Shown here piece after piece: positions 1 through 7,948 of a stretch of DNA of 64,000 nucleotides. This DNA is from Janibacter alkaliphilus (lineage in GTDB: Bacteria; Actinomycetota; Actinomycetes; Actinomycetales; Dermatophilaceae): contig NZ_JACBZX010000001.1 of the NCBI RefSeq assembly GCF_013408565.1, forward strand, positions 1,302,001-1,366,000, written 5' to 3'. The translations under genes were made by a program, and so were the position numbers. Numbering within the stretch: position 1 is the first letter of the stretch; every line of letters starts with the position of its first letter. The notes under the pieces were generated by a model. The model did not search any database. It was not told the DNA's origin and saw only the letters and a list, made by a program, of their open reading frames with translations.

Positions 1-363
1 CGGGCGCTCGAGAACTCGACGTACGGCTACGCAGATGCTCTCGACATCGAGCTCAGTGGCCAGCCGCAGCCGAGCCTCGACGACGGTTCCTCGGAGCGCA
101 CCGTGGCGCGTACGGCGGCCATCGGCGGTGGATTGGCACTGGTTGCGTCACTGCTCCTCTTCGGGGCTTACCGAAACACGGACCGGGACGTGGCAACCGC
201 GGAACCACTGGCAGGGGAGAGCCCGAAGGGGTCTCCCCGTGTCGATGCCGCCGTGGTTCACGATGACGTCGAGCGGTACCCGTGCCCCACGTGCGGCGAG
301 CGGATCGCCACCACGGCGAAGCTATGTCGCTTCTGCCAGCACCCAGTGCCCACCGACACCTAG
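1..363 (+). CDS. C-terminal part of a membrane protein with zinc ribbon (5' truncated)
   Basis: The frame is open from base 1, so the N-terminus lies outside the window. The visible 120 residues hold a polar stretch, one hydrophobic segment (GLALVASLLLFGA, around visible residues 41-53) and a C-terminal zinc-ribbon-like motif with two CxxC pairs (CPTCGE and CRFCQ), about 17 residues apart. This architecture suggests a single-pass membrane protein with a soluble metal-binding tail. I do not recognise the family and the missing N-terminus may hold the defining domain. The gene ends in TAG 30 bp before the stop of the convergent TetR gene. A shorter internal start at 103 is possible, but the upstream frame also reads as plausible coding sequence. 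Confidence 0.55.
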   Translation, partial: RALENSTYGYADALDIELSGQPQPSLDDGSSERTVARTAAIGGGLALVASLLLFGAYRNTDRDVATAEPLAGESPKGSPRVDAAVVHDDVERYPCPTCGERIATTAKLCRFCQHPVPTDT

Positions 364-392
364 GCAGACCCCCTGCCGGACCGCCGCGCGGG

Positions 393-998
393 TCAGTCCT
401 CGACCGGAGGGATCGGGCTGGTGAGGTAGTGCTGGAGCGTCGGCCCGAGCATGGCGACGAGCGTCTCCGAGGGCGCCTCGACGAGCGGCCGCACGCCGAT
501 GATGTGCCGGGCGACGACGATCCCGCCGAGCTGGCTACCCATGAGCGCGGCCCGCAGCGGCGCCTGGTCGCTGCCCAGCTCCTGCGCGACCGGCAGGATG
601 ATCCGCGTGGTCAGCAGGTCGCGCACCATCTCCGCGGCCCGCTCCTCCGAGGCCGCCGCCCGCAGCAGCCCGCTCATCGTCTGCCGCCCCTCGGTGGTGT
701 CGAGCATGGCGACGACGAAGCGGGCGATCCGCTCACCGACCCCGTCCACCCCTTCGGCCGCGATCGCCGTGAAGGTCGGCACCGGGTCGAAGGGGAGCTC
801 CACGGCCGAGACGAAGAGGTCGCCCTTGCTGCCGAAGTAGTGGCTGATCAGCCGGGCGTCCACCCCGGCGTCCTCGGCGATCATCCGGGTGGTCGTCCCC
901 GGGTAGCCGTGCTCGCCGAAGAGCCGCCGCGCCGAGGCGAGGATGCTCTCCCGGGTCTGCCCGCCGCCGGGGCGGGGTCCGCGGGGTCGGCCGGCCAT
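393..998 (-). CDS. TetR/AcrR family transcriptional regulator
   Basis: 201 residues. The N-terminal third is a typical TetR helix-turn-helix: TRESILASARRLFGEHGY followed by TTTRMIAEDAGVDARLIS and HYFGSKGDLF, around residues 15-62. The C-terminal ligand domain (GRQTMSGLLRAAASEERAAEM and following) resembles TetR_C families common in actinobacteria. It would act as a cytoplasmic dimeric repressor with an unknown ligand. The gene lies 40 bp downstream of the PlsC-like acyltransferase gene on the same strand, so it may be the last gene of that lipid/peptide operon and may control it, or it may have its own promoter. The ATG at 998 is chosen because the basic leader (MAGRPRGPRPGGG) is usual for the family. 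Confidence 0.85.
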   Translation of the reverse strand: MAGRPRGPRPGGGQTRESILASARRLFGEHGYPGTTTRMIAEDAGVDARLISHYFGSKGDLFVSAVELPFDPVPTFTAIAAEGVDGVGERIARFVVAMLDTTEGRQTMSGLLRAAASEERAAEMVRDLLTTRIILPVAQELGSDQAPLRAALMGSQLGGIVVARHIIGVRPLVEAPSETLVAMLGPTLQHYLTSPIPPVED

Positions 999-1038
999 CA
1001 GCGTGCTCCCGTCCGTGCGTGCCTGGCGGTGCGGGCCA

Positions 1039-2043
1039 TCAGTAGTCCCCCGCCCGGTGGCTGTCGACCCAGGCGTTGACGCCGTCCCAGCGCTCGTCGA
1101 GCCAGTGCTCGATGCCGGCCGGGTCGTGCGGGATGTCCTGCCGCTGGTAGGTGCGTGCGCTGACCAGCAGCCGGGAGCGGAAGGGGATCGCCCGCCACAC
1201 CTCGCGCGGCGAGGAGAAGACCTCCAGCCCGGTGTGCGCGACCACCATGACGTCGCACCGCGGCTGGGTGGTCAGGATCGTCACCACCCCCTTCGGCCTC
1301 GGCGGCAGCACGTGCCGCCAGCGCTCGGCCTCGGCGGCCCGCTCGGTCTCCCCCTTCGCCCGCAGCCGGGTGACGAGGTCCTGCTGCCGGTGGATCGTCC
1401 AGTTCCGGCCCTCGGGGAAGATGAGCATCGCGTCCCGCGGCCCGAGCGAGGCGGCCAGCTCGGCCACCCCGCGGCTGCGGTCGTCGCCGGCGCCGGAGGC
1501 CGAGGGGACGAAGTAGGAGGAGAGGCGCTCCAGCACCAGCGCGGTCCCCGGGTCCCAGAGCAGGGCGTCGGCGAGGACGATTCGCGGCACCCGACGGGCG
1601 CGCCCGGTGAGCAGCCAGGCCAGGGCCAGCGAGTCGGCCGGGCCCGCGTGCCGGGAGAGCACGACGAGCGGCTCGCCCTCGTCGCCCCAGTCCAGCTCGT
1701 GGTCGAGCTCGACGTGGAAGCCGATCAGCCGGCCGGCCGCGGTCATGGCATGGTCCAGCGCCGCGAGGATCAGCGCCTCGTGGTCCTCGACCCAGTGCTC
1801 CCGGCCGCGCACGAGGGCGCGCAGCCACAGCCACCAGCAGCCGACGACGATGCCGATGTCCTCCCACATGGCGATGAGCAGCAGCATCATCACCCGGGCC
1901 ACCCGCAGCCGCCGGTCGATCGGCCACAGCAGCACCCCGAGCGGCACCACCACCAGGGCCAGCGCCGTGACCACCGCCCCGATGAAGGGGTAGCCGGCCG
2001 CGAGCAGCCAGCGCACCGGTCGCGGGGGCGGGGGGATGCTCAC
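1039..2043 (-). CDS. PlsC-like lysophospholipid acyltransferase, membrane-anchored
   Basis: 334 residues from a GTG start, 8 bp after the patatin stop. Two hydrophobic segments at about residues 12-40 and 50-75 anchor the protein in the membrane. The catalytic HX4D motif of glycerolipid acyltransferases is present (H132-A-G-P-A-D137), as is the glycerol-phosphate-binding motif FPEGRN (209-214). Family members transfer an acyl chain from acyl-CoA or acyl-ACP to a lysophospholipid. A longer reading frame continues upstream through the patatin gene in another frame, but it lacks homology there; the start is set where the membrane segment begins. Being next to a phospholipase suggests a deacylation-reacylation pair. 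The true acyl acceptor is not known. Confidence 0.8.
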   Translation of the reverse strand: MSIPPPPRPVRWLLAAGYPFIGAVVTALALVVVPLGVLLWPIDRRLRVARVMMLLLIAMWEDIGIVVGCWWLWLRALVRGREHWVEDHEALILAALDHAMTAAGRLIGFHVELDHELDWGDEGEPLVVLSRHAGPADSLALAWLLTGRARRVPRIVLADALLWDPGTALVLERLSSYFVPSASGAGDDRSRGVAELAASLGPRDAMLIFPEGRNWTIHRQQDLVTRLRAKGETERAAEAERWRHVLPPRPKGVVTILTTQPRCDVMVVAHTGLEVFSSPREVWRAIPFRSRLLVSARTYQRQDIPHDPAGIEHWLDERWDGVNAWVDSHRAGDY

Positions 2044-2051
2044 GGGTCGCC

Positions 2052-2867
2052 TCAGCGGCCGGCGAGGTAGTCGCGGGTGGCCTCCCGGCCCTGCTCGATC
2101 CGCCGGGTGATCCGGCTGCCTCGGCCGTAGCCGAGCGTCATCATCGCCGGCGACTCCTCGGCGCCGCTGGGCAGCACGTGCAGCTCGACCTCGTCCGGCA
2201 CCGTGGCGATCTCCTCGACGAAGCGGTGCCGGCGAGCGATCTCGAAGGCGACCAGACCGACCTCGGACGGCTTCGTCGGCGGGGTCAGCGGCTGCTCCAC
2301 CCGGCCCACCTGGAGCACGTAGATCCGGCTCGCCCCCAGGGACATCGCCCGGCCCACCGGGATCGAGTGGACCAGCCCGCCGTCGAGGTAGTGCGCACCG
2401 TCGATCTCCACCGGCGCGAAGAGACCGGGCACCGCGCAGCTGGCGGCGACCGCCGGGGCGATCGGCCCCTCGGTGAACCAGTGCGAGGCGGAGGTCTCGA
2501 TGTGCGCGGCGACGCACTGGAAGGGCACCGACAGGTCCTCGATCCGGTCGACCTGCAGGTGCCGGGCGACCAGCCGCGGCAGGGTGCCGGGGGACAGGAC
2601 GTGGGTGCGGCTCTTGGCCAGCCGCGCCGCCTGGCGCACGGGGGACTCCATGAGGCCGCCGCTGCGCACGACGTCGGCCCACAGCTCGGCCAGCCCGTCC
2701 ATCGCCCCGGGCGTGGGGTCCTGGGCGACGAAGGCCCCGTTGATCGCGCCGATGCTCGTGCCGACGACGAGGTCCGGGACGATCCCCTCCTCGAGCAGGC
2801 CCTGCAGCATGCCGACCTGGGTGGCGCCGAGGACGCCGCCACCGCCGAGGACGAAGGCGGTGCTCAC
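2052..2867 (-). CDS. Patatin-like phospholipase (RssA-type)
   Basis: 271 residues. It has the glycine-rich oxyanion-hole motif GGGGVLG (8-14), the nucleophile elbow GTSIG (Ser38) and the catalytic aspartate in LDGG (Asp162), i.e. a complete Ser-Asp dyad of the patatin family. No signal peptide is seen, so it is probably cytoplasmic or peripherally membrane-bound and releases fatty acids from lipids. The length fits small bacterial RssA/YlbK-type members. Its GTG start overlaps the transglutaminase stop (GTGA, 4 bp), and a PlsC-like gene follows 8 bp later, so translation of the three is probably coupled. The physiological lipid substrate is unknown. Confidence 0.88.
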   Translation of the reverse strand: MSTAFVLGGGGVLGATQVGMLQGLLEEGIVPDLVVGTSIGAINGAFVAQDPTPGAMDGLAELWADVVRSGGLMESPVRQAARLAKSRTHVLSPGTLPRLVARHLQVDRIEDLSVPFQCVAAHIETSASHWFTEGPIAPAVAASCAVPGLFAPVEIDGAHYLDGGLVHSIPVGRAMSLGASRIYVLQVGRVEQPLTPPTKPSEVGLVAFEIARRHRFVEEIATVPDEVELHVLPSGAEESPAMMTLGYGRGSRITRRIEQGREATRDYLAGR

Positions 2868-4003
2868 GTCGGCTCGTCCAGCCGGATGACGTCCACCCCG
2901 ACGTCCAGGCTGCTGCCCTTGCCCTCGGTGAAGATGACCCCCTTCAGCGGGCTGACGTCACGGAAGTCCCGGCCCCACCCGGTGACGACGTAGCGGGAGT
3001 CGGCGAAGTGGTTGTTCGTCGGGTCGAGGTCGACCCAGCTGCCGTCCGGGACCATCGCCGAGACCCAGGCGTGCGAGGCGTCCGAGCCGGCCAGCTTCAC
3101 CTGGCCGGGCGGTGGCTGGGTCTCGATGTAGCCCGAGACGTACCGGCCGGGCAGGCCGACCGCGCGCAGGCACCCGGCGGCGAGGTGGGCGAAGTCCTGG
3201 CACACCCCTTCGCGCTGGGCCAGCAGCTCCGGCAGGGTCGTCTTCACGCTGGTGGTGCCCTTGGCGTAGGTGAAGTCGCGGAAGATGTCGGCGTAGAGCG
3301 CGACCAGGCCCTGGCCGAGCGGTCGGTCCGGCGGCAGGATCCCGTTGGCGTAGGCGATGACGTCCGGGGCGATGTCGACGAGCTGGCTGGGCAGCAGGTA
3401 CTGCGCCGCCTCGGCCCGGTCGATGCCCTCGCCGGCCGCGATCGCGGCGGCCGCCTGCTCCACCGTCCAGCCGTCCAGGTGGGCGACATCCGGTGCGGGC
3501 CACTCGATCTCGAGGGTGGAGACCTTGTGCACGTCGAGCACGGTGTGCGGCGTGCGGACCTGGTAGAAGCTGCTGCGGTTGCCGAAGTGGTCGACGTGCT
3601 CGGAGAGGATGTGCGGCTCCGGGGTGATCTCCACGCGGTGCTCGAGCACCTGCTGGTGGACCGTCTCGCGGGGTGCGAGCAGGGCCCGGCCGAAGGACTC
3701 GGTGACGTACTCCTCGTAGGTGTAGGTGGTGCGGTGGCGCACCTCGTAGCGGCGCCGGGTGTGGTGCTCCGGGTGCACCTCCGGCGGCGGGCCGCTGCGG
3801 TCCGGGGCGGGACGGCGCTCCGGGGTGTCGGTGCGGCCGACCGTGGGCAGGGTGTCCGCCGCGGTGCCCGGGTCGCTCGACGGATCGTTGTCGTGCAGCT
3901 CGCTGACCGGCTGCTCCTCGCTCGTGGTCTCCTCGCTCGTGGTCTCCGTGCTCGTGGTCTCCGTGATCGTCGTGTCGGCGGGGCGCTCGTGCGGCTGGCT
4001 CAC
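2864..4003 (-). CDS. Transglutaminase-like cysteine peptidase of the alpha-E/ATP-grasp system
   Basis: 379 residues from GTG. The first ~85 residues are unusual: a Thr/Glu/Ser-rich repeat (ETTS/EETTS units, residues 14-30) and a Pro/charged linker, probably disordered. The rest is the bacterial transglutaminase N-terminal beta domain (RYEVRHRTTYTYEE) followed by the catalytic core with triad Cys268 (REGVCQDFAHL), His311 (DASHAWV) and Asp327 (DLDPTNN). Such proteins are thought to be peptidases or peptide-modifying enzymes associated with permuted ATP-grasp ligases. The GTG overlaps the stop of the upstream ATP-grasp gene, and its stop overlaps the patatin start, indicating one operon. The substrate is not known. 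Confidence 0.88.
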   Translation of the reverse strand: MSQPHERPADTTITETTSTETTSEETTSEEQPVSELHDNDPSSDPGTAADTLPTVGRTDTPERRPAPDRSGPPPEVHPEHHTRRRYEVRHRTTYTYEEYVTESFGRALLAPRETVHQQVLEHRVEITPEPHILSEHVDHFGNRSSFYQVRTPHTVLDVHKVSTLEIEWPAPDVAHLDGWTVEQAAAAIAAGEGIDRAEAAQYLLPSQLVDIAPDVIAYANGILPPDRPLGQGLVALYADIFRDFTYAKGTTSVKTTLPELLAQREGVCQDFAHLAAGCLRAVGLPGRYVSGYIETQPPPGQVKLAGSDASHAWVSAMVPDGSWVDLDPTNNHFADSRYVVTGWGRDFRDVSPLKGVIFTEGKGSSLDVGVDVIRLDEPT

Positions 4004-6603
4004 CAGCCCTCACCCCCTTCGGTCCACTGCGACCAGCGCACGCTGCGCTGGGTGCCCTTGCGTACGAAGTGCTCGGCGGCGACGAGCTGGTGGGTGGTGC
4101 GCAGCTCGTCGTCGAGATCGGAGAGGGCGACCCGCAGGCGTTCGCGGTCGCCCTCGAAGAGCGCGTCCAGGTCCAGGCCGGTGATCCGACGGACGATCTG
4201 GTCGGTGCGGTGCGCGGCGACGTCGCCGCCGATGCAGGCCAGGTCCTCGGTGAGGCGGTCGACCTGGAAGCGCACCGAGCGCGGGTTGGCCGGGTCGGAC
4301 AGCAGCAGCTCGACGGCGGCCTGCGCCGGGGTCAGCCGGCCGATCCCGCTGGAGAGGCGACGGCGGTAGGTGATGACCGACTCGGTGGCCACCAGCGCGG
4401 CCTCGGTGGTCGCGCCCTCGACGAGCGGGGAGCGCTCCACCGCCAGGGTGTGCCGCAGCAGCCGCACCGTCTGCTGGGCGCGCTCCATCCGCTTGCCGGC
4501 GTCGGTGAAGGCCCACGCCGGGTCACGGATGAGCGACTCGACGCCGATGCCGGCCAGCGCGAGCAGCGCCTCGATGACCTCCATGAGCAGCTCGTGCAGG
4601 TCGTCCTCGTCCGCGGCGTGCTGCAGCGAGCGCTCCAGCCGGGAGAGCACCAGCCAGGTGTCCAGCGAGAGCTGGTCGCGCACCGCCTGCGCGGCCAGCA
4701 CCGCGCGATGGGCGCTGTAGGCGACCGAGCCGACGACGCGCGGGTCCAGGGTGAGCTCGCGCAGGTGCGGCAGCGGGTGCTGCAGCCGCTCGGCGGCGTC
4801 CGCCCCGGTGAAGCCGGGATGCACCGCCATCACCTCGGTCAGCGCCTGCAGCACGGCGACCATCGCGGTGTGCCCGGTCGTGCCGGGGTGGCCGGCGTGG
4901 TCGTCGACGAGGTTGTCGCCGACCCGCAGCAGCCGGGAGGCGGCCTCGGCGCGCTCGGCGTAGCGGCCCATCCAGTAGAGGTCGCTGGCGACGCGCGGGG
5001 CCGGGGCGGTGAAGCCGGCGGTGCCGCCCGGGCTCGCCGGCAGCAGGGCGACCCCGGACTCGCGGTCGCGGCGCTCCCGGGTCTCCTCGCCGGCGACCAC
5101 CCAGACGTCCTTGCTCGGGGCGCCGGTCAGGCTGGTCACTGCGGAGGAGTCCGGGCTGACCGAGACCCGGCCCAGCGCGCCCGGCATGACGACGTAGTCC
5201 TCGTCGTCGGCGACGGCGAAGGTGCGCAGCACGACGTTGCGCGGGTCGAGCCCGTCCTCGGTGATCACCGGCGCGGTGGACATGGCCAGCGGGTCCTGGG
5301 CGCACCAGCGCCACGGCTCGGCCTGGATCCGCAGCGCCAGCTCGTCCCGCTCGGCGGCGTCGAGGTCCCAGCCGAAGACGCTGCGCGGCCCGGACTCCCG
5401 CGAGATCGGCTTGAGCACGAGGCTGGAGAGGTGGGTGACGATGTGGCTGAGGTGCGTCGGCTCACCGGCCCACCAGGTGTGCGGGGAGTGCAGCAGCAGG
5501 TCCTCGCCGAGGATGTGCCGGCTCAGCGCGGGCAGGTAGGGGATGAGCGCCGGGTTCTCCAGGATGCCGGAGGTCAGCGGGTTGACGATCGCGGTGCGGC
5601 CCAGCCGGGCGGACTCGACGAGGCCGGGCAGCCCGAGCCGGGAGCTGCTGTTGAGCTCGAGCTGGTCGACGTGCTCGGCGTCCACCCGGCGGACGATGAC
5701 GTCGACCGGGGCCAGGCCGCTGGTGGTGCGCATCCAGATGCGGCCGTCGCGGCTGGTGAGGTCCTCGGACTCGACCAGCGGCAGCCCGAGCAGGGTGGAC
5801 TGGAAGGCCTGGTCGAAGGCGGTCTCGCTGAGCGTGCCGGGGGAGAGGATGACCGCGCGCGGCGGCTCGTCGGTCTGCGGGGCGACGGCGGCGAGCGCGC
5901 GCTGCACGCTGGTGAACCAGCCGCGCAGCCGGGAGAGGTCGGTGCTGCGGTGCAGCTGCGGCATGACCCGGGCGACGATCCGTCGGTTGGCCATCGCGTA
6001 GCCGGCGCCGCTGGGGGCCTGGGCGCGGTCGGCGAAGACGCACCAGCTGCCGGACTTGTCCCGGGCCAGGTCGGTGGCCGGCAGCACGAGCTGGCGCGGG
6101 CCGCGCAGCCGGATCCCCTCGGCCTGGGGCAGCCAGCCGCCGTGGCCGTAGACGACGCCGCCGGGGATCATCCCTTCGCGGATCAGGCGCTGCTCGCCGG
6201 TGAGGTCGGTCAGCAGCGTGTCGAGCAGCACGGCGCGCTGGCGCAGGCCCTCGTCGAGGGCGGCCCAGTCGCGGCTGCCGATGACCAGCGGCACCGGGTC
6301 GAGGTCCCAGGTGCGGGCCTCGAGGGGGACGGTGCGCCCTTCGGCGCTCTCGGTCTCGTCGTCGACCGGGGTGCCGGGGCCGAAGGCGATGCCCTCGTCG
6401 TCGACGAAGCGGGCGGCCTCGGCCTTGCGGGTGCGCAGCCCGGCCATGCCGAGCTCGGTGATCCGACGGGCCACGGGCGCGCTTTCCTCGCGGACGCCGT
6501 CCACGGTGACCAGCTCGTCGACCCCCTGGTCACGGTCGAGGACCCGCTCGCGGTACTGCTCGAGCGGGTCGTCTCCGGGCACCTCGGCGGGCGCGGCACT
6601 CAT
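4000..6603 (-). CDS. Circularly permuted ATP-grasp / alpha-E domain fusion protein
   Basis: 867 residues. Residues about 20-500 are the circularly permuted ATP-grasp type 2 domain (formerly DUF404/DUF407), and residues about 530-860 are the helical alpha-E domain (DUF403; starts near VASDLYWMGRYAERAEAASR). In many bacteria these are separate genes; here they are fused. Comparative genomics places the pair with transglutaminase-fold peptidases as a predicted peptide ligation or tagging system. The start is the ATG at 6603: TAGGGT stands 7 nt upstream (leaderless pattern), whereas extending to 6678 would run the protein into the intergenic 30-bp repeat. First gene of a four-gene coupled operon. 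A second, DUF2126-containing transglutaminase lies at 26272-29997. Confidence 0.9.
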   Translation of the reverse strand: MSAAPAEVPGDDPLEQYRERVLDRDQGVDELVTVDGVREESAPVARRITELGMAGLRTRKAEAARFVDDEGIAFGPGTPVDDETESAEGRTVPLEARTWDLDPVPLVIGSRDWAALDEGLRQRAVLLDTLLTDLTGEQRLIREGMIPGGVVYGHGGWLPQAEGIRLRGPRQLVLPATDLARDKSGSWCVFADRAQAPSGAGYAMANRRIVARVMPQLHRSTDLSRLRGWFTSVQRALAAVAPQTDEPPRAVILSPGTLSETAFDQAFQSTLLGLPLVESEDLTSRDGRIWMRTTSGLAPVDVIVRRVDAEHVDQLELNSSSRLGLPGLVESARLGRTAIVNPLTSGILENPALIPYLPALSRHILGEDLLLHSPHTWWAGEPTHLSHIVTHLSSLVLKPISRESGPRSVFGWDLDAAERDELALRIQAEPWRWCAQDPLAMSTAPVITEDGLDPRNVVLRTFAVADDEDYVVMPGALGRVSVSPDSSAVTSLTGAPSKDVWVVAGEETRERRDRESGVALLPASPGGTAGFTAPAPRVASDLYWMGRYAERAEAASRLLRVGDNLVDDHAGHPGTTGHTAMVAVLQALTEVMAVHPGFTGADAAERLQHPLPHLRELTLDPRVVGSVAYSAHRAVLAAQAVRDQLSLDTWLVLSRLERSLQHAADEDDLHELLMEVIEALLALAGIGVESLIRDPAWAFTDAGKRMERAQQTVRLLRHTLAVERSPLVEGATTEAALVATESVITYRRRLSSGIGRLTPAQAAVELLLSDPANPRSVRFQVDRLTEDLACIGGDVAAHRTDQIVRRITGLDLDALFEGDRERLRVALSDLDDELRTTHQLVAAEHFVRKGTQRSVRWSQWTEGGEGW

Positions 6604-6610
6604 GGGTCCG

Positions 6611-6616
6611 ACCCTA
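6611..6616 (-). promoter_or_regulatory. Leaderless-type -10 box for the ATP-grasp/alpha-E operon
   Basis: Read on the minus strand the hexamer is TAGGGT, followed by exactly 7 nt and then ATG. This is the TAnnnT-N6/7-start arrangement of actinobacterial leaderless genes. No Shine-Dalgarno sequence is seen, which supports leaderless initiation. Confidence 0.55.
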
Positions 6617-6656
6617 GTCGGCGGCCCGGACACCAGACACATCCGTCCCGTCCCTC

Positions 6657-6867
6657 CGCAACTGCCCGGGCAATTCACGAAGGGGTACGCAACTGCCCGG
6701 GCAGATCACGAAGGGGTGCGCAGCTGCCCGGGCAAATCACGTGGGGAGCGCAGCTGCCCGGGCAAATCACGTGGGGAGTGCGCAACTGCCCGGGCAAATC
6801 ACCTGGGGAGTGCGCAACTGCCCGGGCAATTCACGAAGGGGTACGCAACTGCCCGGGCAGATCACCT
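6657..6867. repeat. Repeat family A, locus 1: seven ~30-bp units with a palindromic core
   Basis: Seven imperfect tandem units, each starting CGCA(A/G)CTGCCCGGGCA followed by ATTCAC, GATCAC or AAATCAC and a G-rich stretch (GAAGGGG or GTGGGGA). The core TGCCCGGGCA is a perfect palindrome. Related clusters occur at 33933-34080 and 37903-37981. The array fills the gap between two divergent genes. It does not look like CRISPR: variation is spread over the unit and there are no unique spacers. Function unknown. Confidence 0.9.
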
Positions 6868-6873
6868 GCCGCC

Positions 6874-6900
6874 GGTCACACCTTGACCTCGTCGCCCGTC
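6874..6900 (+). promoter_or_regulatory. ECF41-type promoter for the sigma factor gene
   Basis: GGTCACA at 6874-6880, a 16-bp spacer, then CGTC at 6897-6900. The published ECF41 consensus is TGTCACA, about 16-17 bp, then CGTC. The same spacing and sequence recur before the DUF1059 gene at 7857-7883. This implies autoregulation of the sigma factor encoded 66 bp downstream. Confidence 0.75.
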
Positions 6901-6965
6901 ACCATGTGGACAGCGCGGTTCGCTGGACCACGAGCGCACCGACGGCGGACGACGAGAGGGACGAC

Positions 6966-7838
6966 ATGAGCGAGGCGGACCGGAGGACGGAGCACGAGGC
7001 GGCGCAGCGGCGAGCGGAGGAGTTCGAGGTGGAGCGAGCACGGCTCACCGGCCTCGCGACGCGGATCCTCGGTGACCCGGGTGAGGCCGAGGACGCGGTG
7101 CAGCAGGCCTGGCTGCGGCTGCACGGAACCACCACGGCGATCGACAACCTGCCGGCCTGGCTGACGACGGTGACCTCGCGCCTCTGCCTCGACCGGCTGC
7201 GGGCCCGCCACTCGGTGCCCGAGGCCGATCTCGAGCCGGCCGAGACGGCACCCGACCCGGCCGAGGACGTGGTCCTCGCGGACACCGTCGGCATCGCCCT
7301 TCAGGTCGTCCTGGACCGGCTCACCCCGAGCGAGCGGGTCGCCTTCGTCCTCCACGACAGCTTCGGCTTCGACTTCCCGACGATCGCCGCCGTGCTCGGG
7401 ACCAGCCTCGCGGCCGCACGCAAGCTCGCCTCCCGGGCCCGCGCGAAGGTGACCCAGCCGGCGAGCGAGGACGCGCTCGCGGACTGGGAGGTCGTCGACG
7501 CCTTCCTCGCCGCGGCCCGTGGTGGCGACTTCACCCGTCTCGTCGGTCTGCTCGCACCGGACGCCGTCATCGTCGGCGACGAGGCGGCCGTCCTCGCCGG
7601 CACGCCGCGGCGGATCGACGGGCGTGACGAGGTAGCGACCTTCTTCGACGGGGCCGCGCAGTCGGCGTTCTCGGCGCTCGTCGACGGTCGTCCGGGTGCC
7701 GCCTGGTACCTCCGCGGCGAGGCGCAGGTCGCCTTCGACTTCACGGTCGTCGACGGCCAGGTCGCGCAGATCGCCTTCCGCGCAGCACCGGACGTGCTCG
7801 CCGACGTCGTCCGCCGCGACGGTCCGCAGACCCGGTGA
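6966..7838 (+). CDS. ECF41/SigJ-type RNA polymerase sigma factor with SnoaL-like C-terminus
   Basis: 290 residues. Sigma region 2 lies at about residues 20-85 (LTGLATRILGDPGEAEDAVQ, then the AWLTTVTSRLCLDRLR part) and sigma region 4 at about 112-170 (LDRLTPSERVAFVLHDSFGF). After a linker, residues about 175-290 form a SnoaL/NTF2-like domain (ADWEVVDAFLAAARGGDFTR), the hallmark of ECF41 factors, in which this extension modulates activity instead of a membrane anti-sigma factor. The linker motif DGGGK/R usual in ECF41 is not obvious. ATG 6966 follows AGAGGG; an in-frame extension upstream would run through the repeat array and is rejected. Target promoters match at 6874 and 7857. Confidence 0.88.
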   Translation: MSEADRRTEHEAAQRRAEEFEVERARLTGLATRILGDPGEAEDAVQQAWLRLHGTTTAIDNLPAWLTTVTSRLCLDRLRARHSVPEADLEPAETAPDPAEDVVLADTVGIALQVVLDRLTPSERVAFVLHDSFGFDFPTIAAVLGTSLAAARKLASRARAKVTQPASEDALADWEVVDAFLAAARGGDFTRLVGLLAPDAVIVGDEAAVLAGTPRRIDGRDEVATFFDGAAQSAFSALVDGRPGAAWYLRGEAQVAFDFTVVDGQVAQIAFRAAPDVLADVVRRDGPQTR

Positions 7839-7856
7839 CATCCGGGACGAGCGAGC

Positions 7857-7883
7857 GGTCACACCTTCGCCCCCTGGTCCGTC
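7857..7883 (+). promoter_or_regulatory. ECF41-type promoter for the DUF1059 gene
   Basis: GGTCACA at 7857-7863, a 16-bp spacer, then CGTC at 7880-7883: the same motif and spacing as the promoter before the sigma gene itself. It lies 65 bp upstream of the DUF1059 start codon. Confidence 0.75.
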
Positions 7884-7948
7884 ACCATCACGACCCACCC
7901 ATCACGAACCACCACCCAGCACGAACCACCACCGATGAAGGAGCACCC

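Noticed and set aside
6604..6678. N-terminal extension of the ATP-grasp protein to 6678
   Set aside because: It would translate part of repeat family A, and the TAGGGT box 7 nt before ATG 6603 argues for initiation there.
6657..6867. CRISPR array
   Set aside because: Units are about 30 bp end to end with variation throughout, no unique spacers and no cas genes; better described as a degenerate tandem repeat.
6741..6965. N-terminal extension of the ECF41 sigma factor
   Set aside because: It would translate the repeat units and include the ECF41 promoter itself; ATG 6966 has a ribosome site and starts at the family N-terminus.
4069..6969. Very long plus-strand open frame (over 900 codons)
   Set aside because: It is the antisense shadow of the ATP-grasp/alpha-E gene and continues into the repeat array; composition is low complexity (Gly/Val/Leu/Arg-rich) with no domain.
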